Below, in pieces: positions 36,950 through 48,281 of a stretch of 64,000 nt of DNA. Location: assembly GCF_963678635.1 (NCBI RefSeq), contig NC_087070.1, forward strand, positions 50,381,989 to 50,445,988. The letters run 5' to 3'. This DNA comes from Symsagittifera roscoffensis. Its lineage: Eukaryota > Xenacoelomorpha > Acoela > Convolutidae. The translations under genes were made by a program, and so were the position numbers. Under the pieces are notes generated by a model that saw only the letters and a program-made list of their open reading frames with translations, had not been told where the DNA came from and did not search any database. The stretch's first letter is position 1. Each line of letters opens with the position of its first letter.

Positions 36950-38732
36950 ATGAGCAGACAAGTTGGATCACTCCACCGATCAAATTCCCACCCTGCCAAC
37001 CTCCAAAATTCACTCCCTATTATCCTAAATTTTGCTTTTCCGCCACTTGATTCACCACATGCTAATATATCATCAGGCATGAATTCTGAAACTAATTCAG
37101 ATATCACAATTAATACAACCGTTTCAAAATTCCATAATTCTGATTAGGAAACTCCCGATGAGTTCGCAGATTCCGAACTATCCCCTTCTACTCATACCCC
37201 GACCAGCTCAACAACCTTCTCAAAACCCCCTTTCCAACCTATCGAACCCAAAAGCCAACATACATCTCCCTACACTCCTTCTCAAGTAACCCCAACCTAC
37301 TCCCCATTCAATAATGAACGCTCCACCAACAACTCCCCAGATAACATTCAAATTTCCGAAGAACTAGATAATTTTATAACACTCCAACAACAATTGCTAT
37401 CTCCCCACACCCTAACTATTCACCAATGATCATCAACAATAAGATCATCAAATCCACCAACACCCACACCAATTTCAGATTATACTCCATCATTAGCTCA
37501 TTCATCCACTTCAACAGAAACATCCAATAGTACTAACCGTGCTTATAGAACTTTTGAACGAAAAATCCCAAATCACCCTTTTCCATCCAAACCCGGAACT
37601 GCCCGACAATATGTTAACCACCCAGACCACACTAATACTCCAAACTACCTTCAAATAACCCTACCCTTCTTTCCCCAAAATACCTTAAACCAATCCGACG
37701 TCAACCCTGAACCACATCATTTCGTAGACGAACATGTATTAATACCCACACTTCATTGGACAGCTTATTATAGTTTCACTAACCCTCTTACCCTACCACT
37801 CTTTAACACCACAATAGATATTGAAAGATGTAGAAACGAATTATTTATCCTAACCACATCACTAACATCGAGACAATTTACATACGTAGGATATAAAAAA
37901 TTACTAAAAACATTCACTGCACCCCCGCTAACGACTACTCAATTAAAATTTATGATGATAACATCATCAGATCTAATCAAGATCAATTTCTTGACGGCGA
38001 TCATTTCGCTAATCCACAAATCAAAGAAAAGTTTTTTATTAAAACATCATACATATTCACACTTAACATACTTTTGACAAAAAGCATGATCACATTATTT
38101 CAGAAGCACTATCAGACATTCAAGCGTATGAACCACTTCACAAAAAATTTCAAATATTCTCACTAACCTTTCACTTCCTGACACCAAAACATCGTGATTT
38201 GCACTGCTCATATGACATCATTTTGAGAACTAAGGAAACACACACCTATACTTATTATTGTTTTGTCCAAAATCATTTTCATTTACACACACACCATCAC
38301 GACAACCTCACCACAGATTTCAATTCATCAATTCTAAATACAGCTCACCGTTTTTCCTAAATTTCACATATTGCAATAAAAATACTAACTTCTAAGGCAT
38401 CCTCCGGAATTATGATCCATTCACGCAACGCAAATGTATATATTTTGTCCCCTCACGAAGACCTTCAACGACAAAGAATCCCGGCCCCTGATCATCCTGC
38501 ATGAATACATGCAACCTATAGAAGTACCCATTTTAGAATTCATCCACAACACTAAATACAACCATAAAATTTACAACCTAATGAATTTGCAGTAGGCACC
38601 GAAGAACTAAAAACTATAAAAGCAATACAATTGCTGCAAACTAAAAATATAATACGCATACTAGCAAAATTACTAACTACATCAGACGCTATTCACGATG
38701 TTTTCCCTTACGGTTTTTTCCCCGACAACTAA
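36950..38732 (+). pseudogene. Element A terminal ORF after env (unknown)
   Basis: It starts at the same MSRQ-type ATG as element B 60933-62743. About 180 residues are Pro/Ser/Thr/Asn-rich, followed by a probably globular region with FVDEHVLI, LHWTAYY, FTYVGYKK and a final DIFPHGFFPD-like end. No known family. An extra gene after env is unusual in Ty3/gypsy elements; its retention in two diverged copies argues for function when the family was active. Fossil copy, more decayed than in B. Confidence 0.5.
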
Positions 38733-40314
38733 GGTAAAAATGAAGTTAATATTTTCAGACTAACTAATTCAAAATAGAACTAACCATTTTATTCAGTAAT
38801 TTGCATTTTCTTTAGTCTTCACATCACGATCACCTTCAAAACCAGAAAAGCAAATAAAAATATAAACTCTGTTTTCCATATTAAACTCTATTAAACCAAC
38901 AGCACTAAATGATGCAGTAAAAATCAATTCAAAGTAGTAAATTGGTTTCTAAATTATTTCCCCAAATGTAGTAAATTTAAATACGATGAAAATCAAATTA
39001 TAATTTTCAATCCCAAAAGCAGTAAAATTTAGTCTTAAAAGCAGTAATTTCATACAAATGAAATGCAGTACTAACCTTTTTTATAAATTTCGTTCAAACG
39101 CCCAGAATTTCTATCCACAATCGCACAGCTCGCCCACGAAGAATTGTTTAAAATAATGAAATCAAGTTTTAAGTTTTCACTAACAACGACTAAACTAACA
39201 ATAAAAAGTTTCCACTTTTCCTTTAACCCGGTTGGAATGGAGTTATATAATAACCAAATTAACCAACGCAGCTTACTAAACACCATAAACCATAAACTAA
39301 CAGCATGACTAAGAAAAGAAAACCCACGGTAACCAAACCGGATTAAACCAGCTTAAAACTGGATATTTTATTCTTTTGAAGACTATTACCAATAAAACAC
39401 CAAAAAGTCGCAAGACAAACCCAAACCAAAAACAATTTGATTTTTGAGAAAAAGACACAACCAGCAAAACAAAAGGAAAACAACAAATAATATAACAAAA
39501 AGTTAACACAAAACAGGACCCCTTAAAAAACCAGCACGAAATCATACTCCCACTCCTGGCCTAACCCACCAGAGAGGACGTCCTGAGCATGCTCTACAGC
39601 CGGCCTAACCCACCGTGCTACATCCACGCTTTGTGACCACATCAATATTTTTGACATGAGGTACTCAAGTGTGAGTAACTTCTAAAAATAATTGAACTAA
39701 AACTAAAACGCTTTTGCGAAAACAATTAACCAAAATCATAACTAAAAACTTAAATTAACAAAAATTTATAAAATTTAACTAATAAATATGCAGTATATAG
39801 ATTACACACAACCACAAAGACGAGCCTCCAAAGACTAGATGACCCCATCACACTCAACTTACAGAATTACTAAACACAACCGATATGCCGCCCACAAACA
39901 CGACTCAAAAAGGATTTAGAGTACGACTTGACTTCGCAGAAAAGGTCTTCATTGAATCAGACCAATGACCACCTCGATGTTCAAGTATACGTACAGATCC
40001 GAGTTACAAGGCATCCCCTCCAAACTCGATCTTCACGCCATTCCCAGATAAGAATGATACTCGATCAAGTTTTCCACCAAAGCAGGACAAACAATTATAG
40101 CAAACCATTCTGAAATCAGATTGATTTCACCGGCGGTCGCAGTCATCGCAGAACAAACAACTAACAAGTTCATGTCGATGATTTTAGCTTCCTGGAGCTT
40201 TCTTCTCCAAGAACAGAACAAGAAATGATGCTCGCCAAATGTCAACGGTCATCATCCATCCTCCATTACAGATAGAAGATACAAGATTAAAAAACTCTAT
40301 AAACCCCGGATGGG
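38733..40314 (+). other. Element A 3' non-coding region
   Basis: It begins with a GT-AG segment (38734-38815) shared with element B. Then come repeats of AGCAGTAAA-like words, a conserved CGCACAGCTCGCCCACGAAGAA-like block near 39120, and a short MTKKRKPT-type reading frame at about 39305. A GC-rich motif with two GGCCTAACCCACC copies lies at 39558-39614. The part from about 39800 to 40314 has no counterpart inside the visible part of B. No convincing gene. Confidence 0.5.
38734..38815 (+). other. Element A candidate 3' intron
   Basis: GTAAAA donor directly after the terminal ORF stop, a CTAACCATT block and a CATTTTCTTTAG acceptor. Element B has a counterpart of similar size (62747-62824) with a perfect GTAAGT donor. 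This suggests the element's transcripts were spliced at the 3' end. Confidence 0.45.
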
Positions 40315-40725
40315 TGGAACCAGATATAAACTATTTTTATTATTGGTTATAAATTGGATATTTTATCTCTAAAAAATATTTAATATTAACCAATCACGAT
40401 CCATCAAACTAACAACCCACTTATTCGTAAGTGCTGAAATTACTTGTAATTTCAGCACCAGAGAGATTTGAATTTAACTTAGAAATTAGTTACCTCTCCA
40501 AGAGACCTTTAGCAATCACAATAAGCCAGTATACTCTAGATCTATTGAGCCTAGCAGAGACTAGTTAAACACCCTGAGGCTAGTAGATATAAGAGTAAGA
40601 TTAGGATCGGTATTAGACTAAGAAGTTGCACAAATCTATCCGGCCGAAAATAAGCTAGCGTGACGAGCAGACGGTGTACCCTATCCGAAATTACTCTATG
40701 AGTTACACCTCGAACCTAACTCATC
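40315..40725 (+). repeat. Element A 3' LTR
   Basis: 411 bp, starting TGGAACCAGATATAAAC. It differs from 12825-13235 by about 17 changes spread along its length. It is preceded by CCCCGGATGGG, a modest purine run in the place of a polypurine tract. Confidence 0.9.
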
Positions 40726-40908
40726 ACTTCAAATTGGAACCATTTTGTAGTGCGAGATATTCAACCACGCGTAAATAATTTTCAGCAATAACGCATGCAG
40801 TTTAAAAAACGAGTATGAAAACATAAGAAAAACACAAAGAAAAAAAATTCTAAATAAGCACTTTAGATACATTCGTTTCAGCGTAATTGGAGACTCAGAT
40901 TAAATTAG

Positions 40909-40922
40909 TGGCGTTCGCGCCA
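40909..40922. repeat. Small hairpin with a TTCG loop
   Basis: TGGCG-TTCG-CGCCA forms five perfect pairs around a UUCG tetraloop in a GC-richer patch (about 40905-40975) of otherwise AT-rich DNA. It may be part of an unrecognised structured RNA or simply chance. Confidence 0.35.
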
Positions 40923-42496
40923 GCGGTGACCATGGGGATCTAGGATGCAATTACCCACGTGAGCCAGAAATCTTGTGGAAAATAGTCTGAAATTAAACCC
41001 CCTCGAGCATATATTTTCTTTAATTTTTATTCAAAAACGAAACAACATCTCGAAGTTGCGTTCAATTTTAGACAACACTAGTGTATCATAAAAAAATAAA
41101 TCTGAGGGTCCTTTTTTAAAGAGGAAAAGAGAATCAATCTGACCTACCCTCAATAAAATTCTACTTTGATTCAATGATTAATCAATTTACACCGAGCTCA
41201 ATGGCAATTGTTTTCATACCAATTTCTTTGTTAGTAAAAACCTGTAAAAACCAACAAAACCAACAAAACCTAGAAAGACTGTCCTACCGAGCAATTCGGT
41301 TTTTTCGCGAAAAAAATTATTAGCTCGAATTTCAAGAAAAAACATTTGGTCTCCCAAAAAAATATCTAGATAAACTGATAGTTTCTTGTAAATTCAGTTT
41401 GGTTCTTAAAGAAGCTAGCCTAGATAATTGCCTCTCGTATGATGTTGAATTTAAGTTATAGACTAACTATTTATTTCTAGATGCCGTGAAATTTTAAAGT
41501 GAATATCTAAGAAAAATCGAACTTTTTGCGTTAGAAATCTAAATTGTCTTGCACTGAGATTGTTAATATCATTTTTGAGACAAGAAATTTTGAGAGAGAA
41601 GTCAAACTTGTGAAAAATATTTTTGCACATGATTAAAACTGAAATTTTAAGGTACTAACAAAATGGAAGGTACCTAAAATTATTGTTTGAAATTTCAACT
41701 TTGAATCGCTGAGAAGTTTTCTCCCGATTCAGAAACTTTTCAGCTAAACATTTTGTAAGTTGTTTTCAAAAATGATTGTGAACAAGAAATTCTTTCAGAA
41801 TAAAAAAAACACTATCATGTTTTTTTCTAGATTAGGCTTTTTAAAAAAACTTAACTTGAACTTGCTTGCAATTTTTTCTAAGTCGGCACAAGTCAGCATA
41901 TAGTTCAGTTTTTCAGTCCATTTTTTGCTCTCAAGTTTAGAAAAAATTTATAATCGGCTTTCATTAGATATAATTTTTGCGTCGAGATACAGCAAACAGT
42001 GATTCACTAAAAAAAGTCTAAAATTGCTTGTTTGTTTTCATGTGTTTTTTATAGTTAATAATGGTTAATATTTAATTAAAATCCAGAAAAATAGACAAAT
42101 TTGTAAACTCCTTAGAAGAACTATAAAACCAGCTATAACATTTAAAAATAGCTTGAATTAATACTCTACACTGCACAGATAAAAAAACCTTGAGCTTTTT
42201 AATTAGGAGATAGTTTTGTAGTATCAAAACTCCATCAAAATTTAGAAACTGAACGGAGTATTGTTGTTTATTGGAAAGTAATACTTCAAAATTTTTCTCT
42301 ATAGGCATATTGTATTTTGAAAAATATATGAAGTATATCGAAAATTTGTTTCAATTTACCCCATTTCTTAACCAAATTAAAAATTAATTTAAAAATGAAA
42401 AATTATGATTTTTAGTTTTAATTCCAAAATTGAATATTATTTGCACTTCATCACCATCATCTACTGAGCTTTTTAAAAAAAATTTCATGTTTGTCA

Positions 42497-43036
42497 AATT
42501 TGACCAAATTGTAAGCTTTATTTCAAACCTAAGCTAAATAAAAAATTCTTTTCAAAACAAAATATCTTTTCCATCTAATGATTTGAACTGAAGAATTTCG
42601 CGGAAAATTGCAATATTATTTTCTATTTAACACAAAATAAATGACACACCGGTCTTTTTTTGTAAGCTATTCGGCTTATGGTTGATGGTTTTTTTCTTCA
42701 GTCATTTTTTGGCGATCAAAATAATAGCTCTTTCATTGTCATTGAAGATATTGGCTCAAGGATCGAATTGTAAGCATTTGACCGAATTGCAAGCTTTATT
42801 TTTTAGCTCAAGCTAAATAAAAAATTCTTCTCAAAACAAAATTTGATTTCCATCTCATGATTTCAATTGAAGAGTTTCACGGAAAATTGCAATGAGATTT
42901 TCTATTTAAGACAAATTAACTGACATACCGGTCTTTTTTGTAAGCTATTCGGCTTATCGTTGATAGTTTTTTTTTCTTCAGTCAGTTTATGGCGATCAAA
43001 CTAATTGCCTTTTCATGACCATTGAAGATATTAACT
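42497..43036 (+). repeat. Direct duplication, about 279-bp period, two copies
   Basis: The copies start with TTTGACCAAATTGTAAGCTTT and a close variant near 42776 and share CTAAGCTAAATAAAAAATTCTT-like, ACCGGTCTTTTTT, GTAAGCTATTCGGCTTAT and GGCGATCAAA blocks. They have diverged by roughly 12-15%, so the duplication is old. Confidence 0.8.
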
Positions 43037-43364
43037 CACTGAACTCTAATGAAAAAAGATACACTACCTCTAATCCATTTTTGCATAGTTCTTGGATTTT
43101 GAAAAATGCCAGTTTGACAATGCTCTGGACTAACTTATGTGGGTTTTGTTGATTTCATTCATAATGCTGAAAGCATAAGGCTTATTTATTGTACCTGGCA
43201 AATTATGCCGCACAACAAAAATTTTCCAAATTGAATCGAGGCTAGCTAATTGGACGTGTGAATTTCGTACGACTCAATTTTTCACAACTCATGTTTGATA
43301 TTGCCCGAAAGTACATTTTTTTCAGTATTTTGTTTTCCAAAAAAAATATTCGATATCGATTAAA

Positions 43365-43408
43365 GGGCAGTCAGAACATTCAAGGTTTTGCCCTGATATA
43401 CGAGCAGT
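43365..43408 (+). repeat. Dispersed ~40-nt motif, copy 3
   Basis: GGGCAGTCAGAACATTCAAGG with TTTTGCCCTGATAT, the same core as at 1472-1511 and 2079-2119, about 41 kb away. Confidence 0.55.
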
Positions 43409-43972
43409 TTTTTATATTTTCCAAAAGAGTGTTTTCATAAATGTTTGAATGTTTTTTGCGCAATTGTTTCTTAAGAATTCGAGTTCGTTTTTTTCGTTCA
43501 CAGTGATGACACTATTGAACCCGATATTATGATATCCAAATTAGTTGACTTTCTAAATTAGGTTTTTTACAGAACTTTTTCATGGCATCTGAAAAGTACC
43601 GATAGTGTGAGTTCATGGCAAACTCACTTGTCTACTCGTATAAAGTTTTGGTTTTGATTTTTTTTACATGTTTGGAAAATTGAAGCGAGCTAGGTATCTA
43701 GTTTTTTTATAGTGAGTAGCGTAGAGGGTAAGTAAACTCCAGAATTTATAAAACCAGGATTCTTTTTGTCTTTTTTGTGCCTCGATCAAATTTTAATTTT
43801 ATCAAATAGAATTGATATCCGACGAATACAGATTGTACCAAAGAAAATACAAAAAAACGATTGAAACAAAATTTATCTCAAAAAAAACCAAATTTAAAAC
43901 TAATCTACCAAAAATTTTATGGTTTAACTGCCTGGATTGATGTAAAATTTTTGAAGCAATATTTAAGTGAAA

Positions 43973-44107
43973 ACTCAAATATCAAAAACTTGTGTTAATT
44001 TTTTTTACAATTATATGAAATAGTGGGCTTTTAAAACTTACTCAAATATCAGAAACTTGTGTCCGTTTTTTAACAATTACATGAAATAGTAGGCTTTTAA
44101 AACTTAC
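43973..44107 (+). repeat. 67-bp tandem duplication
   Basis: ACTCAAATATCAAAAACTTG recurs 67 bp later with small changes, and each copy ends GGCTTTTAAAACTTACTC. Two copies. Confidence 0.75.
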
Positions 44108-44789
44108 TCTTTTAAGTTTTCTTCTAAAGTTAGCGTGGAGGCGAAATAATACGGCTCATCAATTTTTTAAAGCTGAAATGATTCACGCACTGTTAGCCAA
44201 ATAAAAAACTAAAAGTTGAAATTTACAAAGTTTTGTAGTTTTCAATAAGTTTGGTGGATCTATGAAAATCAAGCGAATCAATCAAACTATTCAGAAGAGC
44301 TTAATTCAAAAAAAATTAACGGAAATTTTAGAGCTTTTTACTCAAGAAATTTACATCTTCATTTCATACTTGCTTACTTAATTGCGAGACGTTAACTAGT
44401 TAATATAAATGATCGACACAAGATCTACTTTTTTGATTTTACGGTCTGTGTGATCTTTTGAATGTGGATGCTGGGGTCTACCTAAAAAATTACCCTAAGC
44501 ATATAGTCCTTTAATAAACTCTCTTTCGAAACTATTCTGAGCTGTTTTTGCAAAATTCGATTTTGATGGCGATTTTGAAAACGATTTGTTTTATTTATTG
44601 CTGCTATATAGTTGAGACAAGACAATCAAGATTAAACGAATGCAATTGAACTTCTAACAATCGTTTTTAACTTCTAACAAAGACTTTAATTCAAAATCAT
44701 ACTACTTTTTATCATATCGCTTATAAAGCATGATGTTTTCAGAATGATGTTTTCGCCTCGATCAAAACCTTTTAAAGTTTTCAGAAACA

Positions 44790-46020
44790 TCAGAATGATG
44801 TTTTCGAACAAAAGCAATACATGGAGATATACTGTGGGGCACTACTATCGACCTTTGATGGTTTGTATGGCAAGTGTGTGGCAATCTGATCAGTGTGTGG
44901 AAAGCTGATGACAGGTAAGATGTGTTAGAAGTTTTGTGCAGTTAAGTAGAAGGAAAAAAAATCAAATGAGGTTTTCAAATAAAAACAATACATGTAGATA
45001 TTTTGTGGTGCATTATTATCGACCTTTGATGGTTTCTAACAGCCAGTCAGTGTGTGGCTGTCTGATGACAGGTAAGATGTTTTAGAAGTTTTGTGCAGTT
45101 AAGTAAAAGGAAAAAAAATCAAATGAGGTTTTCAAATAAAAACAATACATGGAGATATATTGTGGGGCATTATTATCGACCTTTGATGGTTTCTAACAGC
45201 CAGTCAGTATGTGGCTGTCTGATGACAGGTAAGATGTTTTAGAAGTTTTGTGCAGTTAAATAAAAGGAAAAAAAAAGAATGAAGTTTTCGAACAAAAATA
45301 ATACATGGAGATATATTGTCGGGCACTATTTTTGACCCTTGATGGTTTGTAGCAGCCAGTCAGTGTGTGGCTGTCTGATGACAGGTAAGATGTTTTAGAA
45401 GTTTTGTGCAGTTAAATAAAAGGAAAAAAATTAGAATGAAGTTTTCGAACAAAAATAATACATGGAGATATATTGTCGGGCACTATTATCGACCCTTGAT
45501 GGTTTGTAGCAGCCAGTCAGTGTGTGGCTGCTGATGACAGGTAAGATGTTTTAGAAGTTTTGTGCAGTTAAAAAAAGAAAAAAATCTGAATGAGGTTTTC
45601 GAACGAAAACCATACAAAGAGATATACTGTGGGGTACTATTATCGACCTTTGATAGTTTGTAACAGCCAGTCTTTTTACGGCTGGCTGATGACAAAATAG
45701 ATGTTTCAGTAATTTTGTGCATTTAAATAAAAGAAAGAAATCATGATGAGGTTTTTGAATGAAAAAATTACATGGAGATGTATTGTGGGGCACTATTAAC
45801 GACCGACCTTTGATAGTTTATAACAGGCAGTCACTGTGTGGCTGGCTGATGAAAGGTAAGATGTTTCAGAAATGTTGTGCATTTAAATAAAAGGAAAAAA
45901 TCAGAATGAGGTTTTCGAACAAAAACAATACATGGGATGTACTGCGGGGCACTATTATCGCCCTTTGATGGTTTGTAACAACCAGTCACTGTGTGGCTGA
46001 CTGATGATTGGCAAGAAGTT
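44790..46020. repeat. Satellite-like tandem array, ~157-bp unit, about eight copies
   Basis: Copies can be counted from the GAATGAGGTTTTCGAAC-type start at about 44791, 44961, 45119, 45276, 45432, 45586, 45742 and 45901. Each contains CAATACATGGAGATATA, TATCGACCTTTGATGGTTT, GTGTGTGGCTG, CTGATGACAGGTAAGATG and a TTTTGTGCAGTTAA end. Neighbours are about 85-95% alike. The array could be a piece of a larger satellite family. Confidence 0.85.
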
Positions 46021-46498
46021 TTAGATAATTTTTTTTGCTCATTGAAATATGTAGACTTATATGAAGGCATACTGGATAGCCAAATCTTAAGTTTTAAATT
46101 AAGTTTTAAGTTTGAAAGCACACAGAATTCCATCTTCAAAATTTTGTATAATAAAAACGTAATTTTCTTGTTTTGCAATTTTTTGTACGTTCTTATAAGA
46201 TTGAATCTAAATAAATCTAAATAACGCAAAATTATTCAATAAAAAGAGTACGCGCAATTGACAGAAGATTCATATCAAAAAGCAAACAAAAATCAAAAAA
46301 AAAATTATTAAAATAGTTTTTGTAATTTTTCAAGGTGTTCTTAAATTGTGTTCTTAAATTTTTTGTCGAGAAGGCGCTCAAAAAATCTTCAAACGCTTTT
46401 TTTGGACTAAAAATTAATTAATACTAGCTCTAGACCTACGCGCTTTGTATCAAGAAAAAAGGAAAAAGTTCAAACTCGCCGCATTCAAGTTTAGGCGT

Positions 46499-47340
46499 AA
46501 GTAATCGATTATAACGGATTATTATGAAGACTTTTTGACAATTATAATTGATTATAACTACCAAAATTAGGTGTATAAAAGATTTATAATTGATTATAAT
46601 TGTGATGTTTTCCAAGAGATTATAATCTCTTGTAATCGATTATGATTGATTACAGTTCATTCAAACAACCCTTAAAATCAATTATAATTGATTATAATCA
46701 ATTATAATCTCTTATTTTGTCAAAATTTTGTCAATTCAAAACTATATTTGATTTATACCTTATGGGTTTTTATTATTAGTGGAAAGGTTCCCGCGGTAGA
46801 TGAAAAATAAACCTTCCGAATCAATCATAAAACTAAATCAAGTTGCTGATAATTTGGTGGTTAAAAAACTTAAAATATGCATCACAAATCAACTCTAATT
46901 GGGAAGAAATAAAAAAAAACCTTATAAATTTGATTCGTTCGGAAAACATTAAAAACGTTTTTCTTATTTTTCATAGGAACCAACGTCTACAAAATACGCA
47001 AAATTTAAGCCATTTAGATGCAAATTTGAAGACAACATGGACAAACAAAAAAGATTATAATCAATTACAATCGATTTTTTTAAAAATTTTTGTGCAAAAC
47101 TAATGAATTAGAAATTTGAATAAAAACAATGGATCATAATTGATTATTGTTGTATCGAAAAATAGACGAATAAATAATCGATTAAACCGATTATAATCGA
47201 TTATAAAGGAATATAGTTAATCATAATTTGATTTTAAAAAGAGAGATTATAATCGATTATTAATTGATTAAATTCGATTATTTCTCAATTTTAGTAAGAC
47301 TGGTACTAAAATCGTTGCATAATCGATTATTAACACTTGA
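46499..47340. repeat. Field of TAATCGATTA / TAATTGATTA palindromes
   Basis: At least six TAATCGATTA-type and four or more TAATTGATTA-type sites, often extended to TTATAATCGATTATAA, occur in about 840 bp. The words are palindromic and not in a fixed tandem period. Such sites bind paired-class homeodomain dimers (known from binding-site selections), but they may equally reflect expansion of a simple AT-rich repeat. Confidence 0.55.
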
Positions 47341-47550
47341 AACTTGATGCGGGTCGTTTTTCTCTGAACTGAGAAAACATTTTGGAATTTTTTAAATAGG
47401 ATCCTAAAAATGACTGCGAGAGCTTTAATTTTATGGATCAACCAAGGTTTTTGGACGGATGGTTAAAGCACAAAAACTTGCGTTGAAAACTAAAAGATAA
47501 CAAACCTATAAAACACACTAAAGTAAAATTTTTCCCATTTTCAATGATTG

Positions 47551-47962
47551 TGGAACCTGATCTAAACTATATTTTATGATTGGATAAATTAGATATTTTA
47601 CCACTGTAAAGTATTTAATATTAACTAATCATGATCCATCTAACTAACAACCCACTTATTTGTAAGTGCTGAAATTACTTGTAATTTCAGCACCAGAGAG
47701 ATTTGAATTTAACTTAGAAATTAGTTGCCTCTCCAAGAGAATTTCAGCAGCCGCAATAAACCAGTATACCCTAGATCTATTGAGCCTAGCAGAGACTAGT
47801 TAAACAACCTGAGACTAGATAGAACAAGAGTAAGATTAGGATCGGTATTAGACTAAGAAGTTGCACGAATCTATCCTTCCGAAAATAAGATAGCGTGACG
47901 AGCAGACGGTGTACCCTATCCGAAATTACTCTATGAGTTAACCACATTGCTCATAACTCATC
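47551..47962 (+). repeat. Element B 5' LTR
   Basis: Begins TGGAACCTGATCTAAAC and ends TAACTCATC. It shares long blocks with the A LTRs (for example ATCTATTGAGCCTAGCAGAG and GACGAGCAGACGGTGTACCC) and the same hairpin GTAAGTGCTGAAATTAC, but is more diverged towards its ends. Confidence 0.88.
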
Positions 47963-47982
47963 TGGTGCGACCATAAGTCTCG
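47963..47982 (+). other. Element B primer-binding site candidate
   Basis: TGGTGCGACCATAAGTCTCG, identical to the site in element A and in the same place after the LTR. The perfect match between diverged copies supports function. tRNA unidentified. Confidence 0.6.
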
Positions 47983-48047
47983 AACAAGACCTTAATAGCT
48001 TAGAATTAACCAAAAATAGATTAAAATTTAGACAAAACATTTTCAAA

Positions 48048-48281
48048 ATGTTATACGACGATAATTTAATCGAAATGTCTCTACGACTCAATAGATCAGA
48101 GCCAATATTCCGAACGATAACAGAACTACCCGGAATCGTAAAAAGACTTCGAACCAGAGACGACATACGACAAAGTAGAAACTTACCATATAGTTATATG
48201 ATAGTACGGCAAAAGCCAACACAAACTTTTATATTTAGAATTTTATTAGCAATGAATTTAGATTTTCATTTGCAAACATAA
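48048..48281 (+). CDS. Element B leader ORF, 77 codons, unknown function
   Basis: Same length and position as the ORF at 13331-13564. It begins MLYDDNLIEMSLRLN and ends NLDFHLQT. Arg-rich, no signal peptide and no known motif. Changes between the copies are mostly conservative or at variable sites. It lies before gag in the transcript, so its translation must allow ribosomes to reach gag later, or it is made from a separate (possibly spliced) RNA. Confidence 0.6.
   Translation: MLYDDNLIEMSLRLNRSEPIFRTITELPGIVKRLRTRDDIRQSRNLPYSYMIVRQKPTQTFIFRILLAMNLDFHLQT

Larger units (their letters stand above)
12825..40725 (+). mobile_element. Element A: large env-bearing Ty3/gypsy-like LTR retroelement (fossil), with a nested BEL/Pao element
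   Basis: Direct repeats of 411 bp (12825-13235 and 40315-40725) bound an interior on the + strand. It runs from a candidate primer site through a leader ORF, gag with a CCHC knuckle, protease (DSGAES), reverse transcriptase (YLDD), RNase H and an integrase to several downstream ORFs, one env-like. After removing the nested BEL element (19790-29125 plus one target copy), its own length is about 18.6 kb, far above the usual 5-10 kb of Ty3/gypsy elements. The LTRs differ at about 17 positions by eye (about 4%), so it is moderately old. It is broken, with on the order of ten or more interruptions, and cannot be active. No clear target duplication was seen at the ends. Element B (47551 onward) is a relative in the same orientation. 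Confidence 0.88.
40726..47550. other. Gene-free AT-rich DNA between elements A and B
   Basis: No gene or RNA gene was recognised in 6.8 kb. It contains a UUCG-type hairpin (40909-40922), a ~279-bp direct duplication (42497-43036), a copy of the dispersed motif (43365-43408), a 67-bp duplication (43973-44107), a ~157-bp satellite (44790-46020) and a field of TAAT palindromes (46499-47340). The open frames inside the satellite are by-products of the repeat. Confidence 0.6.

Noticed and set aside
39309-39545. Hydrophobic minus-strand frame in the element A 3' region, with a similar one in B at 63321-63576
   Set aside because: The plus strand here is A/C/Lys-codon rich, so its complement looks like a membrane protein. 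The frames differ between the copies and there is no other sign of antisense coding.
12825-40725. A target-site duplication for element A
   Set aside because: The bases outside the LTRs (CTCAG on the left, ACTTC on the right) do not match, even when the LTR ends are shifted by a few bases.
40321-40725. The second LTR-like copy as the start of another element rather than the 3' LTR of A
   Set aside because: It matches the A 5' LTR along exactly 411 bp and is followed by non-element DNA with no primer site, so it is the 3' LTR of A.
44790-46020. Possible CRISPR-like array
   Set aside because: Units are ~157 bp and similar along their full length, with no constant repeat alternating with unique spacers, and the genome is animal.
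45486-46229. Minus-strand frames of 78-132 codons with repeated KLLKHL and KPHSDFFL words
   Set aside because: They arise from the ~157-bp tandem repeat read in frame by chance and have no start or domain of their own.
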